A stretch of DNA of 64,000 nucleotides. Origin: Symsagittifera roscoffensis. Its lineage: Eukaryota > Xenacoelomorpha > Acoela > Convolutidae. The notes beneath the pieces were generated by a model. That model saw only the letters and a program-made list of their open reading frames with translations, was not told where the DNA came from and ran no database searches. Position 1 is the first letter of the stretch. Each line of letters begins with the position of its first letter. Below are positions 21,067 through 33,506 of this stretch, in pieces. The DNA is taken from positions 38,219,888 to 38,283,887 of the forward strand of contig NC_087065.1 of the NCBI RefSeq assembly GCF_963678635.1. Direction: 5' to 3'. The translations under genes and the position numbers were made by a program.

Positions 21067-24000
21067 TATACTTACTATCAGAATAATTCCAGCGGAGATT
21101 CGTTGCTATCAGAATGAAAAAAGTTATCGCATCGTTTCAAGATACGCGACAAATTGCCCCACTTGAAAAAAAAATGATGGAGATATTAGAGAAAGACCGC
21201 GGTTGTCACATTAAAATACATTTCAGAAGAAATTGCTTCCCTCCTTGATAAATAATTATCTTGGTAATCCTAGACTAGTGGATTTTTAGTCATTGTTTGA
21301 CTTTTACAATTCTTTTTGGACATAAATATGTTATTCAAACATTTATATATGAAGTATGAACTTGAAACGAGCTCTCAAAAAAAGCTAAAATACGCTGTCG
21401 TTAAGCGAGATAATACTGATATAGAGCCGGATTTTGAGCAAACTTATGAATTGAAGCGAGTGGAGTTCGATCTGAGAGCGGTCAATAGCTGTATAAGCGT
21501 TCACCGAAGAATGGAGTCGAGTGAAAACCTCAAAATCTGACCCAAGATTGAACCCACGATTCAAATCGTTGTAACAGTCAGGAAGCGGTTAAGAGTTTGA
21601 TTCAAACAAGAAGCATGAACTAGTAATAAGCTTCATTTTTTGCCTCTCATAGACAATTCTAGGAAAAACGATTGTATTAGAAATTGAGCAGTATTTTTTA
21701 TTCTTCTCTCAAATGAACAATTGCAAATGCTTTGAGCATGATGAAATCACGGATAAAGTTTCAGCACAGGCTTTTGTATTCTTTATTTGGCCGAACTTTC
21801 CTAATTTTGAAACCCTCAAAACTCAACAGAAAAGTTGCAGTTGAAATACCCCAGGGCGCCATATTTTTAATGCTTGGTCCATACCGACAGTCGAAAACTA
21901 GCTGGCCAAAATGCACACACTTGATTGAAAGTCAAAAGTAAAAAAGTGGAAAAAGTGGTCGGCGTTTGCGTTTCCATCCAGTATGATTACTTTGAGATGC
22001 AAGTACTGAGAAGAAAAACATGAGCGAGGAAAGCGTGCAAACAGCAGAACACTAAACGTCCTGATGTACCCTCGCAACCTAACTAGATGTTTGCCTACTT
22101 GCACGAAATTTTACTAAAGTAGCAGATTGAAATCACGTGGCAAACTTTCATTGCAAACCATAGATTAAATCACCTCTAAGGGGTGATAAAAACAGCCTGG
22201 ACGCGTTCCAACACCCTTACTACTCAGCTTACTTGCAATAACTCTTAGCATGATAGCAGATTAAGCCCTAGTGAACATTTTTTGCCGCATCAAAGCCGCC
22301 TGACAATTCACCCGTGGAAGTAGTAATAAAAGCATAACTGAGTTACAATAAGTGAACGAACACTTTTTTCATGGGTTCAGTTTGAACATGGTTTTATGGC
22401 TTGCTATTGCACTAGAACTGAAAAATACGAACTCCTTAAGTTAAGTGCTGTAATTAGAAACACCGTTTGGTCCTACATTTTTTGCCAGACAGGGTGTTGA
22501 TTTTCAGTTTTTGAACTTGTTTTCATCACCTTAAAAGTTACTAAAAAGTTTTTGAGCTGTTTACTGGTTGAAATTATTCAAGATTGATCATTTAACTTCT
22601 GAAAGCTTACTGTAGACAAACTAAAAAACTCAATTTAGCAACAGTTTTTTCTCTGCTGTTGACACCTTTTTGTTATTTTTTTTCGATGACAGATTGAGTC
22701 AACATTGAAAGTGATTCAATATGATTGATTGTTCCATCTTGAACAATATTTTTTGGCTAATTGAAAAAAGAATCAAGATCACGTGCAATAATTTTTTAAA
22801 TGGTGCAGAATAATTAAAAATAAGCTTAGATTAGTCACTTTTCAAAGGGAACTTACGTATGCTTCAAGTTTTGAAAGTTTGTTGATTCGATCAACCAAAA
22901 GTATCAGGAAAAAAAACTCAGTCACAACAGAAGTATTTGTTTTATTCCTCTTTGAGCAAAATAAAATTACTTTTAGAATCGTTGAAAGTGAACCATCTGC
23001 AATAAAAAAAAACTTATAAGCAATCTGAAAGTTTTTGCAGCTCTTCCCCGACAAGCAAATTGAAATACAAACTGAGAATTTTTGCAGATTTCAGGGTTAC
23101 TCAGGGTTACTGAGAAAACTCTGAGGTGTCGTTGATTTAGCTGGAGCATATCTTAAGCACGTTCGAGCACGGCCGAAGCATACCTCGAGTACAGTAGAAA
23201 AATACCAATGGTCCTGCGGTAGTTTGGAGTAAAAAAAGTTTTTTTTTCCAAATATCAACTTTTAAAAACATTTTCAACTCAAATTTCAAACCAGTATTGC
23301 AAAAGGTGGAAACAAATAGTTCTAAATCAGTTCATCTCTACAGGGCAATTAAACTGCAAAAACACTAATCATTTCATTTTGATAAAAAAAACATCCTAGG
23401 ATGTAACCAGAAAAGCATAAATTATAACGTTTAAATTTGGATAACTGATGTTGTTTCAAAATTTTAAAACACCCAAACTTGATCGAGCACGGTCGAAACA
23501 CATCTTGCTTGGGTCGAGCACATTTCTTTCAGTCAAGTACGGCCGAAGTATACCGATTTATGTTCGAGGATGGTCAAAACATACGGAAGTTTGGTCGAGA
23601 CGGTCGAACCATAAAGTGCGCACTACGACCATAAAATTTAGTCTCGCGCATTTTTAAATTATTGTTTTTGACGCTTTCTGAGATTCTTTTTATATTATAA
23701 GGAAAATCGACCGAAGCTTTATACGCTCTACAAACCTTGTCACACGGAAGCTTTTGGAAAATTGAGTTTTGCATGTTAGAACTGTTGACGGGAAATTTAA
23801 AAGTCATGACCACGATGAAAATGGGTTTGTATGGCTGTTTTTGACAAAGACTACTACTATCTTTGCGAAGCGACTGTACGTTTAAACTTTGGATAGAAAA
23901 AAAGTTGAAAGAAAGTTATTGCTCAAATTCATTTCAAGGAACAAGATTCTTGGTTTGCAAACAGTTTTGAAAAATTGTGGTATAACAAAAACAGATAGAA

Positions 24001-24801
24001 CAAGAAAAATCGTTTGTTGTGGAAATAGCACAAAATGTTTCCATCAAAGTTAATAATGAACTAAAAAGTTTTCTAATAGTCCACAAAACTAAAAATAATT
24101 TCTACAACAAATTTAATGAACTTAAGTTTAAAATGAATCAAAATAAAATTTGACTAAAAATCGAATTTATTTTGGCTAAAAGACCAAAAAAATGTTGGCT
24201 AAACGCAAAAAAATCTAGTTCATCTCGAAACCGAAAAACTTTTTGGAAATTTTTGATATCGACCAGACATTGATTAAAATCACCTAAGTATGATTTATCA
24301 TTAAACTATATCTCTCACTTTTAAGTTTAAGCTACCTTTTGGGTGGAAAAAAATTAACAGATAAAAACACAACCGAACTCAAAGATCTTTCTTTTTTTTC
24401 CATGTGGTATGAATTTTGAAAGATCTATTATTATTTGAAGAACCACAATCTAGGTGCGTTGTGGTTTGATCATATTCTTTAGTAATTGAGTTTTTGTTGT
24501 CAGTAACAAATGGAAACGGATATTTTATTGATATTAAGCAAAAATTCATTTATGTCACGTCTTTTTTGAGCAAATATGGCAACGATTTTTTGCTTTGGTG
24601 CAGAGCAGGGTGCAGAGGATAAATGAATTAACACAGTTTGCAAGAAAATTAAATACTCAATTCAACTTTTAATTTGGGAGGCGTTTTCCGGCTGATTCTT
24701 TAAATTATAACCATTCAAGCCTCCCGAAAAAGTATCCCAATAAGTCCTCATAGCTGAAAAAATACTCGACGCTTTTTCAAACGAAAATAAAATCAGATGT
24801 T
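21067..24801. other. Gene-poor flank left of copy B
   Basis: Only short chance frames occur (for example 21316-21540, 74 codons, no domain). Between 23160 and 23615 a degenerate motif like TCGAGCACGGTCGAAACATA recurs several times. The stretch ends at the TGTT target duplication of the large retroelement. Confidence 0.5.
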
Positions 24802-25211
24802 TGGAACCTGATCTAAACTACATTTTATGATTGGATAAATTAGATATTTTACCACTGTAAAGTATTTAATATTAACCAATCATGATCCATCTAACTAACA
24901 ACCCACTTATTTGTAAGTGCTGAAATTACTTGTAATTTCAGCACCAGAGAGATTTGAATTTAACTTAGAAATTAGTTGACTCTCCAAGAAGACTTCAGCA
25001 GCCGCAATAAACCAGTACACCCTAGATCTATTGAGCCTAGCAGAGACTAGTTAAACAACCTGAGACTAGATAGTATAAGAGTAAGATTAGGATTGGTATT
25101 AGACTAAGAAGTTGCACGAATCTATCCGGCCGAAAATAAGATAGCGTGACGAGCAGACGGTGTACCCTATCCGAAATTACTCTATGAGTTATACACTTCG
25201 GTCTTAACTCA
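24802..25211 (+). repeat. 5' LTR of copy B
   Basis: TG...CA ends, 410 bp. It contains a CCAAT-like ACCAATCATG, a perfect 13-bp-stem palindrome (24917-24944) and AATAAA at 25006-25011, a likely polyadenylation signal. It matches the 3' LTR with about two substitutions. Confidence 0.93.
24917..24944 (+). promoter_or_regulatory. Perfect 28-nt palindrome in the LTR
   Basis: GTGCTGAAATTAC, a TT spacer, then GTAATTTCAGCAC form a perfect 13-bp inverted repeat about 60 nt upstream of AATAAA. It is present in both LTRs of copy B and in copy A with one pairing-preserving (G-U) change. It could be an RNA hairpin or a protein-binding palindrome. Confidence 0.6.
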
Positions 25212-25213
25212 TC

Positions 25214-25236
25214 TGGTGCGACCATAAGTCTCGAAC
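25214..25236 (+). other. Primer binding site
   Basis: TGGTGCGACCATAAGTCTCG starts two bases after the LTR. It is identical in copy A. The priming tRNA was not identified. Confidence 0.75.
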
Positions 25237-25298
25237 AAGACCTTAATAGCTTAGAATTAACCAAAAATAGATTAGAATTTAGACAAAACATTTTTAAA

Positions 25299-25532
25299 AT
25301 GTTACACGACGATAAATTAATCGAAATGTCTCTACGACTCAATAGATCAAAGCCAATATTCCGAACGATAAGAGAACTACCCGGAATTGCAAGAAGACCT
25401 CGAACCAGAGACGACATACGACAAAGTAGAAACTTACCATATAGTTATATGATAGTTCGGCAAAAGCCAACACAAACTTTTGTATTTAGAATACTACTAG
25501 CAATGAATTTAGATTTTCATTTGCAAACATAA
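25299..25532 (+). CDS. ORF0, 77-aa leader protein
   Basis: ATG to stop without interruption, with the same length and ends as ORF0 in copy A. Arg-rich (SLRLNRS, RPRTRDDIRQSRN), with no signal peptide or TM segment. It is the first ATG ORF after the PBS, so a scanning ribosome would meet it before ORF1 and Gag-Pol. It may be a real accessory peptide or a regulatory upstream ORF. Confidence 0.6.
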   Translation: MLHDDKLIEMSLRLNRSKPIFRTIRELPGIARRPRTRDDIRQSRNLPYSYMIVRQKPTQTFVFRILLAMNLDFHLQT

Positions 25533-26459
25533 AATCTTGAAGTCAATCTTCAAAATCATTTCAGGCGCTAAACAAAATTATTAATATACAATAACGATTG
25601 ATAAAGAGATCTCAGATCGTTTTCCTAAATTCTGCAGTAATATACAAAACATGTTTGAAAAATATTTATTGAAAAATCAAAATAAAAATTAGTAGCATGA
25701 CAATAAATGGTTAGTAATCATAAATCATCCTGTTGTTCCAGCTTCATCACCTAAACATAACAGCATTCATAAGCTCACTAATATCATAAAAACACTAAAT
25801 CTTTTCTCTACACAAATTTAAATCATTTTAAACTTAAATTCACTTAAATTTAAAATCAGATCATCAAGGCTCATCCTTGGATCTTAAATCATTTTCTATT
25901 TAATTAAATTTAAAACTTGATCATCAAGGCCTATCCTTGGATCAAAAAGGACAATTTTGTTCTCCCCCACCCACTTAGCTAGTGTCTAACGACCTCAAAC
26001 GTCGATTCACTATCCAACCCTTTCTAAAAACCCAGGACTAACAGAAATTTTTGAACAAAACTAATCATTCAAATTAGGATAAACAGTGAAGAACTTCGGT
26101 TATTCATCCTTCACTTGATCCCCCCTCTTACCAGAACCAGGATAAATCTTAGACTTAGTAAGTTTAAAATAGTATCTCACGAACTACTCGCGTTCTAATT
26201 ATACCTGAACCTTGTGGATCGATTTACTATTCTCCAACCCCGAACACAATCACTACCCTTAAGTAAGATTAAGTAAGTTAACACCTTAGCTTATACTAGC
26301 CACGAGAAAGTATAAAATCATTCTTCGGAATCGATATACTTTTCTCCCCAACCCTGAACAAATAGACCCAGGTTAGGCTAACCAAAAAATCGTAAGGACT
26401 AACAGTCTAAGAAAATAGAAATCATTTAACAACCTTTTGCATCCGTCATCCTAAACCTT
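25533..26459 (+). promoter_or_regulatory. Structured, repeat-bearing leader
   Basis: The ~0.93-kb non-coding leader contains two stem-loops at 25859-25883 and 25919-25943 (GATCATCAAGG, loop CTCAT or CCTAT, CCTTGGATC), spaced 60 bp as in copy A. Further on are three related blocks of the type TCGATTCACTAT-CCAACCC (about 26005, 26220 and 26328), two of them followed by ACCCAGG. No ORF is conserved. A packaging, dimerisation or translation role is inferred only. Confidence 0.5.
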
Positions 26460-26882
26460 ATGTCATTTAAAAACCTAGGAAATAAACAAACAATCGTTTT
26501 ACACAATTGTGAAATAGATAACAAAAAATACGATCTTGTAATCACACCTCATACACAAACAGTTGGATATATCAGAACAAAACGACAAACATTAAAAAGA
26601 AAAATAATAACCAAACAAAGACAAATAACACGAAAAAGATTTTCCAAAAACCGAAACGCATTTTCAGAATCAGAAACCAGCAGTTTAGACGAACTTTATA
26701 AATTAAAAGAATCTATAGATAAAAATTGCCCCATTCACGATCAATTATATTTTTCCGACTCAGAAACAACTTCAAATTCATCACAAAGAGGAAAAAGAAG
26801 AATAAAAAACAATAAAAACACAAACCAGTACACTTATACAATTAGAATCAACCAATTAGACACATCGATAATTACATATTAA
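26460..26882 (+). CDS. ORF1, basic 140-aa protein
   Basis: Homolog of the 155-aa ORF1 of copy A. It is highly basic in the middle with a Ser/Glu-rich centre and a second basic cluster (RGKRRIKN). It ends in TAA 18 nt before the Gag-Pol ATG, whereas the copy A version reads past the Gag start. Its C-terminus differs from copy A after RIK, consistent with a small indel. Function unknown. Confidence 0.65.
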   Translation: MSFKNLGNKQTIVLHNCEIDNKKYDLVITPHTQTVGYIRTKRQTLKRKIITKQRQITRKRFSKNRNAFSESETSSLDELYKLKESIDKNCPIHDQLYFSDSETTSNSSQRGKRRIKNNKNTNQYTYTIRINQLDTSIITY

Positions 26883-26900
26883 CAGTCATCAAACAAAAAA

Positions 26901-29543
26901 ATGAGCTCAACACACACCCCAGGTGAAGAAAGTCCAGATGATGATGATATCTTCCCCTTTGTCGTAGATGCAACCACTGATAGAGGACAGCATATATTTT
27001 GCAAAAATTTACTCTTAAATTTGTTTGAACCCGGAATCAGGCCATGTAAAACAGAGTTCCCAGATGTAAAAATCAAAAGACAAATTATCGATCACTATTT
27101 GAAAGATATATGCAACTTAACACAACAATACGGAATCTACTCCATAGAATTCAGCTCACCAAACCAGAATCACAGCAAATATGTAATTCAAACAGACGAC
27201 CTTGATTTAGAATTCTCAAAAGTATTCTCAGAATATATAAAAAGCATACAATATCATAACTCACAAAGAGCAAACTCCATATTCACCAATGAAGTTTTTG
27301 CAATAATATATAGTTATATCTCGATATTAGAAAACGAAATCCCAATCCCAAATGTCTCACCGACAGAAACATCTAAACATATAAGAGTACGACATGAAAT
27401 CACACTACTCTCTAGTTTTCTAAATATAATTGAAGAAAATTTCACTAAAGATGATGTTTCACAACATACAAAACATGACTTACAAAAAATCTTGGCATGG
27501 TTTATAATAGATTATTTCACACATAATCTAGATTTAATTTCACAAGCAAGAAACAACTTTAGACCTCAAAACTCAAACGATGATACTGCCATCACAGAAC
27601 AGTCAGACTATGTTTGGGACCCCGAATGGTCTCATCCCGCATTCATAAACTTCCCACAATCAATCTCAAGTCAAGCAATAAGTACGATATCTTATGTAAG
27701 AGATTATGTAAGAGTAATACCATTAACCATTGATGCAACACCATTAAACTATAATACATTTTTACCTGACATGCAAAATAATAGTTTAAACTCCACAGTC
27801 ATACACAATGAAAACCTCAATGGAACTAGAAATCTCACTCAACAAGATATCCAGACACCATCACACTTCATAAACGAAGAAATCGTACACACAACAACTA
27901 CACAACAAAGCATTTCACCGATACGTCCAAATTTAACAACACCAAGAAATACAAACCCTTCACAAACACAGGTAACCTTACAATCAACCGTTAAACCTTC
28001 GGTTGCCCCAAAATATTCACACATGGATTATTAAACATACAGACCCATGACAATACCGTCAAAAACACGTAAAACGTTCACTAGAAACAATTTTGCAGAA
28101 CATAATTATAATTACACACATCCATCAAAAACAAATTATCCCCCACAAAAAAATTTTAATAATTATACAAGATCTCGAAACTGGGATAACCCAATGGCAC
28201 AAACTAATTCAGTAAATTTTCAAACAAATTTACATCCTTCACAGGATCGTAGTGAAAACTATCCATTTTTTCAACAAAATAAAAATAAAAAACAAACATC
28301 TTATCAAATGGATTACTTATCCTCAGATGATGATTTTTTACAACCAGATATATTTGCACCATATAATCAAGAATATCGTGGACAAGGAGTACAGAAACCA
28401 CATACAAATCATAGAATTTTTTCTCCACAACCGATAGATACACAAAATCAACAACCAATTCAGCAACAAAACCCAATTAATACACAATATTTTCAACCAA
28501 TTCAGCAACAAAACCCAATGATCACACACTCGTATCAACCGACACAAATGCAAAATGAAATACCACTCCCATATTATCTTCAACAACACGAAATAACAAG
28601 AAATCAACTTTCAAATTTTTCTCAAATGCCAAATGCAGCAGAATCATTACAAATGACAATGAATCCATACCTTATGGGTGGATCATCAATAACCTCAAAT
28701 AAACCTTTAATAGTATTCACAGGAACAGACCCTGAATATTCTGTAGAAGACTATTTAAATGCAGTAACAGCAAATTTGATTTTAAATATAGGACCTGAAC
28801 CAATTAATACGCCACTACATCAAAACTGGATACATCGACGCACAGCGTTGATACAAACAACTTTAGACGGCGCAGCCCAAAAATGGTTTTCAGTATTGCC
28901 TATAGAAATAAAATCAAATTGGAAGAGATTTACATAAGAATTTTCAAAAATGTTTGACTCCGAAAGAAACAAACAACAACAAAGAGTTTTATGTAATGAA
29001 ATTCGCAGATTACCAAATGAAACCATCAAGCAATTAGCAGTACGCATCGAAACACTAGTTCGAAAAGCATATTCATTAAATACACATGACTATAAAAACA
29101 CAAAGACGACAGAAATCCTAATGATGACCTTAACACCGCAATTAAGAAAAATAGCAATAAAAAAGAGAGCATCCCATCCTTCTTCAATTCGAGAACCCGA
29201 TTTAGATTTTCGAAAACTAGTAGACAAACTAGAACAAGCAGAAATCACAATGAAACTCGAAGAAACAGAAAATCTGAAATTACAATATGTTAACTGAATC
29301 GAAACAAATACCACAAGTATCAACAATATACAGGAATCAGATACAGACCTCGTTGAAAAAATCACTGAAATACTCAATATTTATGAAAAACACCCAAACT
29401 TTAAAGGCAAACCATCTTTCAAAAAATGGTGTAATTATTGCCGACGATACGGACATAGTATTTCTGAATGTAGACAAAAACAGCAAGACAATCAAAATAA
29501 ACCTCAAAAATATAAAGAACCAAATAAATCATTCTATCAGTAC
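26901..29543 (+). pseudogene. Gag part of the Gag-Pol frame, three nonsense codons
   Basis: The frame starts at ATG 26901 and stays in phase with the protease and RT below. It is stopped by TAA at 28032-28034, TAA at 28935-28937 and TGA at 29295-29297. Copy A has CAA, CAA and AAA there, so these are lesions of this copy. The layout is an acidic N-terminal region, a Gln/Asn-rich linker (QNQQPIQQQNPI), a capsid-like segment, a coiled Glu/Lys-rich part (KLVDKLEQAEITMKLEE) and a CCHC knuckle with its first Cys at residue 844 (CNYCRRYGHSISEC). Confidence 0.88.
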
Positions 29544-32500
29544 ATGAAGAAAGATCAAAATCTACCGAACAAAAATGTATACAGCAACAACAGTTCAGGA
29601 AAACCACTACCGAACAATACCAACTACACGAGAAATCAATCACCATATAACTCAAGTTATAGAGGAAGATCACCAGAACGAAGAAATACACAAAATTTGT
29701 CACAAAATCATTACAATAGACCAAATAGTCGAAATAACTACTCCAGATCAAATTCAAATACAACACAATTTGTTTCTAGATCTAGTTCCCAATCAAGAAA
29801 TAATTACTATCCAAACAATCAATCACGAAACTCATCATACAATAGAAATAGAAACTACTCCAATAATCGGAATAGAAGTTATTCAAACAACCGAAACCAG
29901 AATTACCCGAACAATCGATCAAGGAATAACTCATATAATAGATCAAACTACAACAGACCAAGCAATTATTATCAAAACAGATCACGAAATAATTCACAAA
30001 ATCGACATTCAAGTTATAATAATCGTTATAGAAATTATTCCCAATCACCACATAGGAATAATAACCATTATAATAATTCTAACAATCGCCACAGAAGTAG
30101 TACACCTAAACATCAAAGAAATATTAATCAAGTACAATCAAACCCAGAAACAACATCAGACCCCCCAGGTATTGATGACACAGTAAATGATACGTTACAA
30201 CTCAATCAAATAAACTGTGGATCATCAGATTCAGAAAGTGATACAGAAAACACTATCTCCATAAATATGATAGCAGTTGAAAATGATTACGAACCTATTA
30301 TATATGAACAACCTTTTTCATCACACATATATGAAAATCAATCAGAACTCCTTCACAATTATTATATTGAACCCATCCATTCCACACCGACGACGCAAAA
30401 AACTAATGAAATTAACACTACAAATCAACCCAATGAGAATGACAAAACAAAATGCTTGAATACAAATCACATCTATCAAAACATACAAAAAGAACAACCC
30501 AAAGAAAAATTTTGGACAATACCATTTCTTTTAGAAAGTCCAAGAAACAAAGAATTTCAACCACCAGATCTTGAAATTGATTTTCTAATTGATTCAGGAG
30601 CAGAATCAAATATATTAAACATTCCCACACGGAATGAAATAAAAACCTTACACCCAAAGCTAACACCTCTTGAAACATCCAGTAAACTAGCAACAGCACA
30701 AGGATCAACATTAGTAAACTATGGAAAAATTCAATTATTTCTTCTCCCCACAAGAACAATGGAGCAAAATAAAATTTTAACTAAACCATTTAAACAAATA
30801 TTCCATATCACTGATATTAAACACAATATCATTGGAATACCATTTATCTCTAAATATATACCAACAATCAACATCTTAAATAGTAAAATACTAATCAAAG
30901 ATAAATACACAAAAACAAAAGACACATCACTAACATTTTTTCAAAGATTAAACAAACAACCACCATTCTTTTCAAAATTTTATCCAATGTATAACCAACA
31001 AAGAAAACACCTGAAACCACTATCAGGAAACATATATAATTTTTCAATAAAACAAGTTCACCAATATGATAAAAAACAAAACAAACAACAACTCTATATG
31101 TCAGATTTTGAATTCAAACCTATCCATAAGTTTTTCAAAATCACAATTTCATCCATAAAATATTTGAAAAACTCGAATTCAGATATTATTTCTCTACATG
31201 TATACAACAATATACCCTATCAAGTAACATTACCTTTAGGACTTTTAGGCTATTGCAAAACCAACGCTACAATATCACCAATACACGAAAAAGCATATCG
31301 CGTAAATAATATACTCCAATTATTAGATATTTGTCAATCCACAATTCTTAATGAAGAATTATCCATAAATAATATAATAAGTAACGAAAAAACAAATACG
31401 GATTATTTCACAAAAACCCCATATTTCAAACCGACATTCAACATAAATAACTATACAGAGAATCAACAGAAATTTTTAACAATGTTTTATTTCCAACATT
31501 CACAAATAACACAAGACGAATTTGAAAAATTAGCCAAACAGCTAATTAAATATTCATCAGTCTATGCAACATCCAAATTTGATGTTGGCAAAATCAGCTC
31601 ATCACTACATCTCCCATTAAAACCAGACGCAGTTTTCAAAAAACAAAGAGCAAGTAAAGTACCAATTCACTTACACGATAAAGTGAACAGATTACTCGAC
31701 ATTTTAGAACAATACAACATTATATCACCAGTAAATAAAGAAGAACAACCAAAAGGTAACACATTTATCAACCCTGTTATCATTCTAGCCAAAGGAGAAT
31801 CATTAAAAATCGTTCTCGACGCTAGATACCTCAACTCACTCATAGATGAATCAAAGTGTAATTGGCCTATTGAACCAATACAAGTTATTTTAACAAAAAT
31901 AAACGGAAAATACTTTACAACCGCAGATATGAATTGTGCATACAATCAAATGCCATTAGATGAACAATCGCGACGTTTAACACAATTTGTTATTGGAAAC
32001 CAACAGTATGAATTCAACCGCTTATTCTATGGAATATCCATAGGACCAGCAGCATTTTCAGCTTTTATGAGCAAAATTTTCCGACCACTAATACTCAAGA
32101 AAAACGCAATCACCTATTTAGACGATGTTTTTATGCAATCACAGACAAAAGAAGAAATGTTTAAAGTTTTAGAACACTATCACAAAATACTTCAGAATGA
32201 AAATCTGAAGGCCGCCTCCGATAAATCACACTTCTTTTTAACACGAGTAAAATTCTTAGGACATAATATAGAAAGAAAAACAATCACCCCATTAAAATCA
32301 CGCATTGATGTTATTCAAAAACTCCAACCACCAACAAACAAAAAGAAAATCCAAGAATTCCTTGGAATGTTAAATTTTTTAAGTAAATATGTCTATAAAA
32401 TGCAATTATACCTAAGACCATTTTATGATATACTTAGACAACAAAATAATTTTGAATGGAATACAGAACATCAAGCGCGATTTGAAGAAATTAAAAAACT

Positions 32501-33506
32501 TCTAACTGAACAAATTTCGAAAACAATTCCAGATCCAAATCAACCATTCTACGCAATGTGCGATGCTACGAACTTTGGCATCGGCGCAGCGTTATTACAA
32601 TCACATAATGGTACAAACAAAATGAACCTTATATCAGCAAATTCTCGATTATTCACTCAAGCAGAGCTAAGACTCTCAACCCTAATGAGAGAATGTACAG
32701 CCATAATCTATACACTTACAGAATATGAATTTCTGATACTTGGATCAAAACATCCAACAGCTCTATTCACAGATCACAAACCAATCATTATTCTCTTTAC
32801 ACAAAAATCTAATCCAAATCACCGAGTTTATAGATTTCAACTAATTCTAATGAAATTCCCAAACTTACATATAGTTTGGACAGCAGGAAAGAATCTTGCA
32901 TTACCAGACACTTTAAGTCGAAATAGACCACCTGAATTACTTACACGAAAAACTACAGTAGAAATACCCAAAAATATAAAATTCTACCTTGCAGAAAACG
33001 AAACATCACCCCGACTAGAATGCAAATATGCAGTAAAAACTGACGTTGAACAATCACAGATAAACAATCTACAACACTTCCCACTTTATTTAGATTGTCA
33101 AAATAATCACTATGAAGTTGACCTACTTGGAACATCAACTTTTAAACCAATCCCATATTCACAATGGATAAAAAATAACACCCAACAAAAAAGAGTAAAA
33201 CAACACTCGTATAAAAAAGACATTTTTCCACTAATTGAAAAAGAAAACCTAACTGATAAAATAAATTTATCAGGACCACAAACAAACGATTCAAAATACA
33301 CAATAAATCAAGTATTTGACCTCCATGACCCACTTGATACAATTCCTTTATCTAAATTAGAAATAGAAAACATTTTTCTCCCCCCAACAGAAACAATTAC
33401 AATTTCAACATTGAAACAATACCAAAATCTTGACCCAGTAATTAGACAACTAAAATCATGGCACAAATATAAAACTAAACCCGTCAAGGCAGATACAACT
33501 ATATAG
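29544..33506 (+). pseudogene. Pol: nucleocapsid-like linker, protease, reverse transcriptase, RNase H
   Basis: 1320 codons, in phase with Gag. An Asn/Arg/Ser-rich region comes first. Next is retropepsin (IDFLIDSGAESN, Asp codon at 30591), then RT with KIVLDARYLNSLID, TTADMNCAYNQMPL and the active site YLDD at 32115-32126. RNase H follows (MCDATNFGIGAALL, FTDHKPIIILF, ending LPDTLSRN). The frame stops at TAG 33504-33506, while integrase continues in the -1 frame from about 33480, showing a one-base indel. The numbering inside this block is intact. The domain order is that of Ty3/gypsy and retroviruses. Confidence 0.92.
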
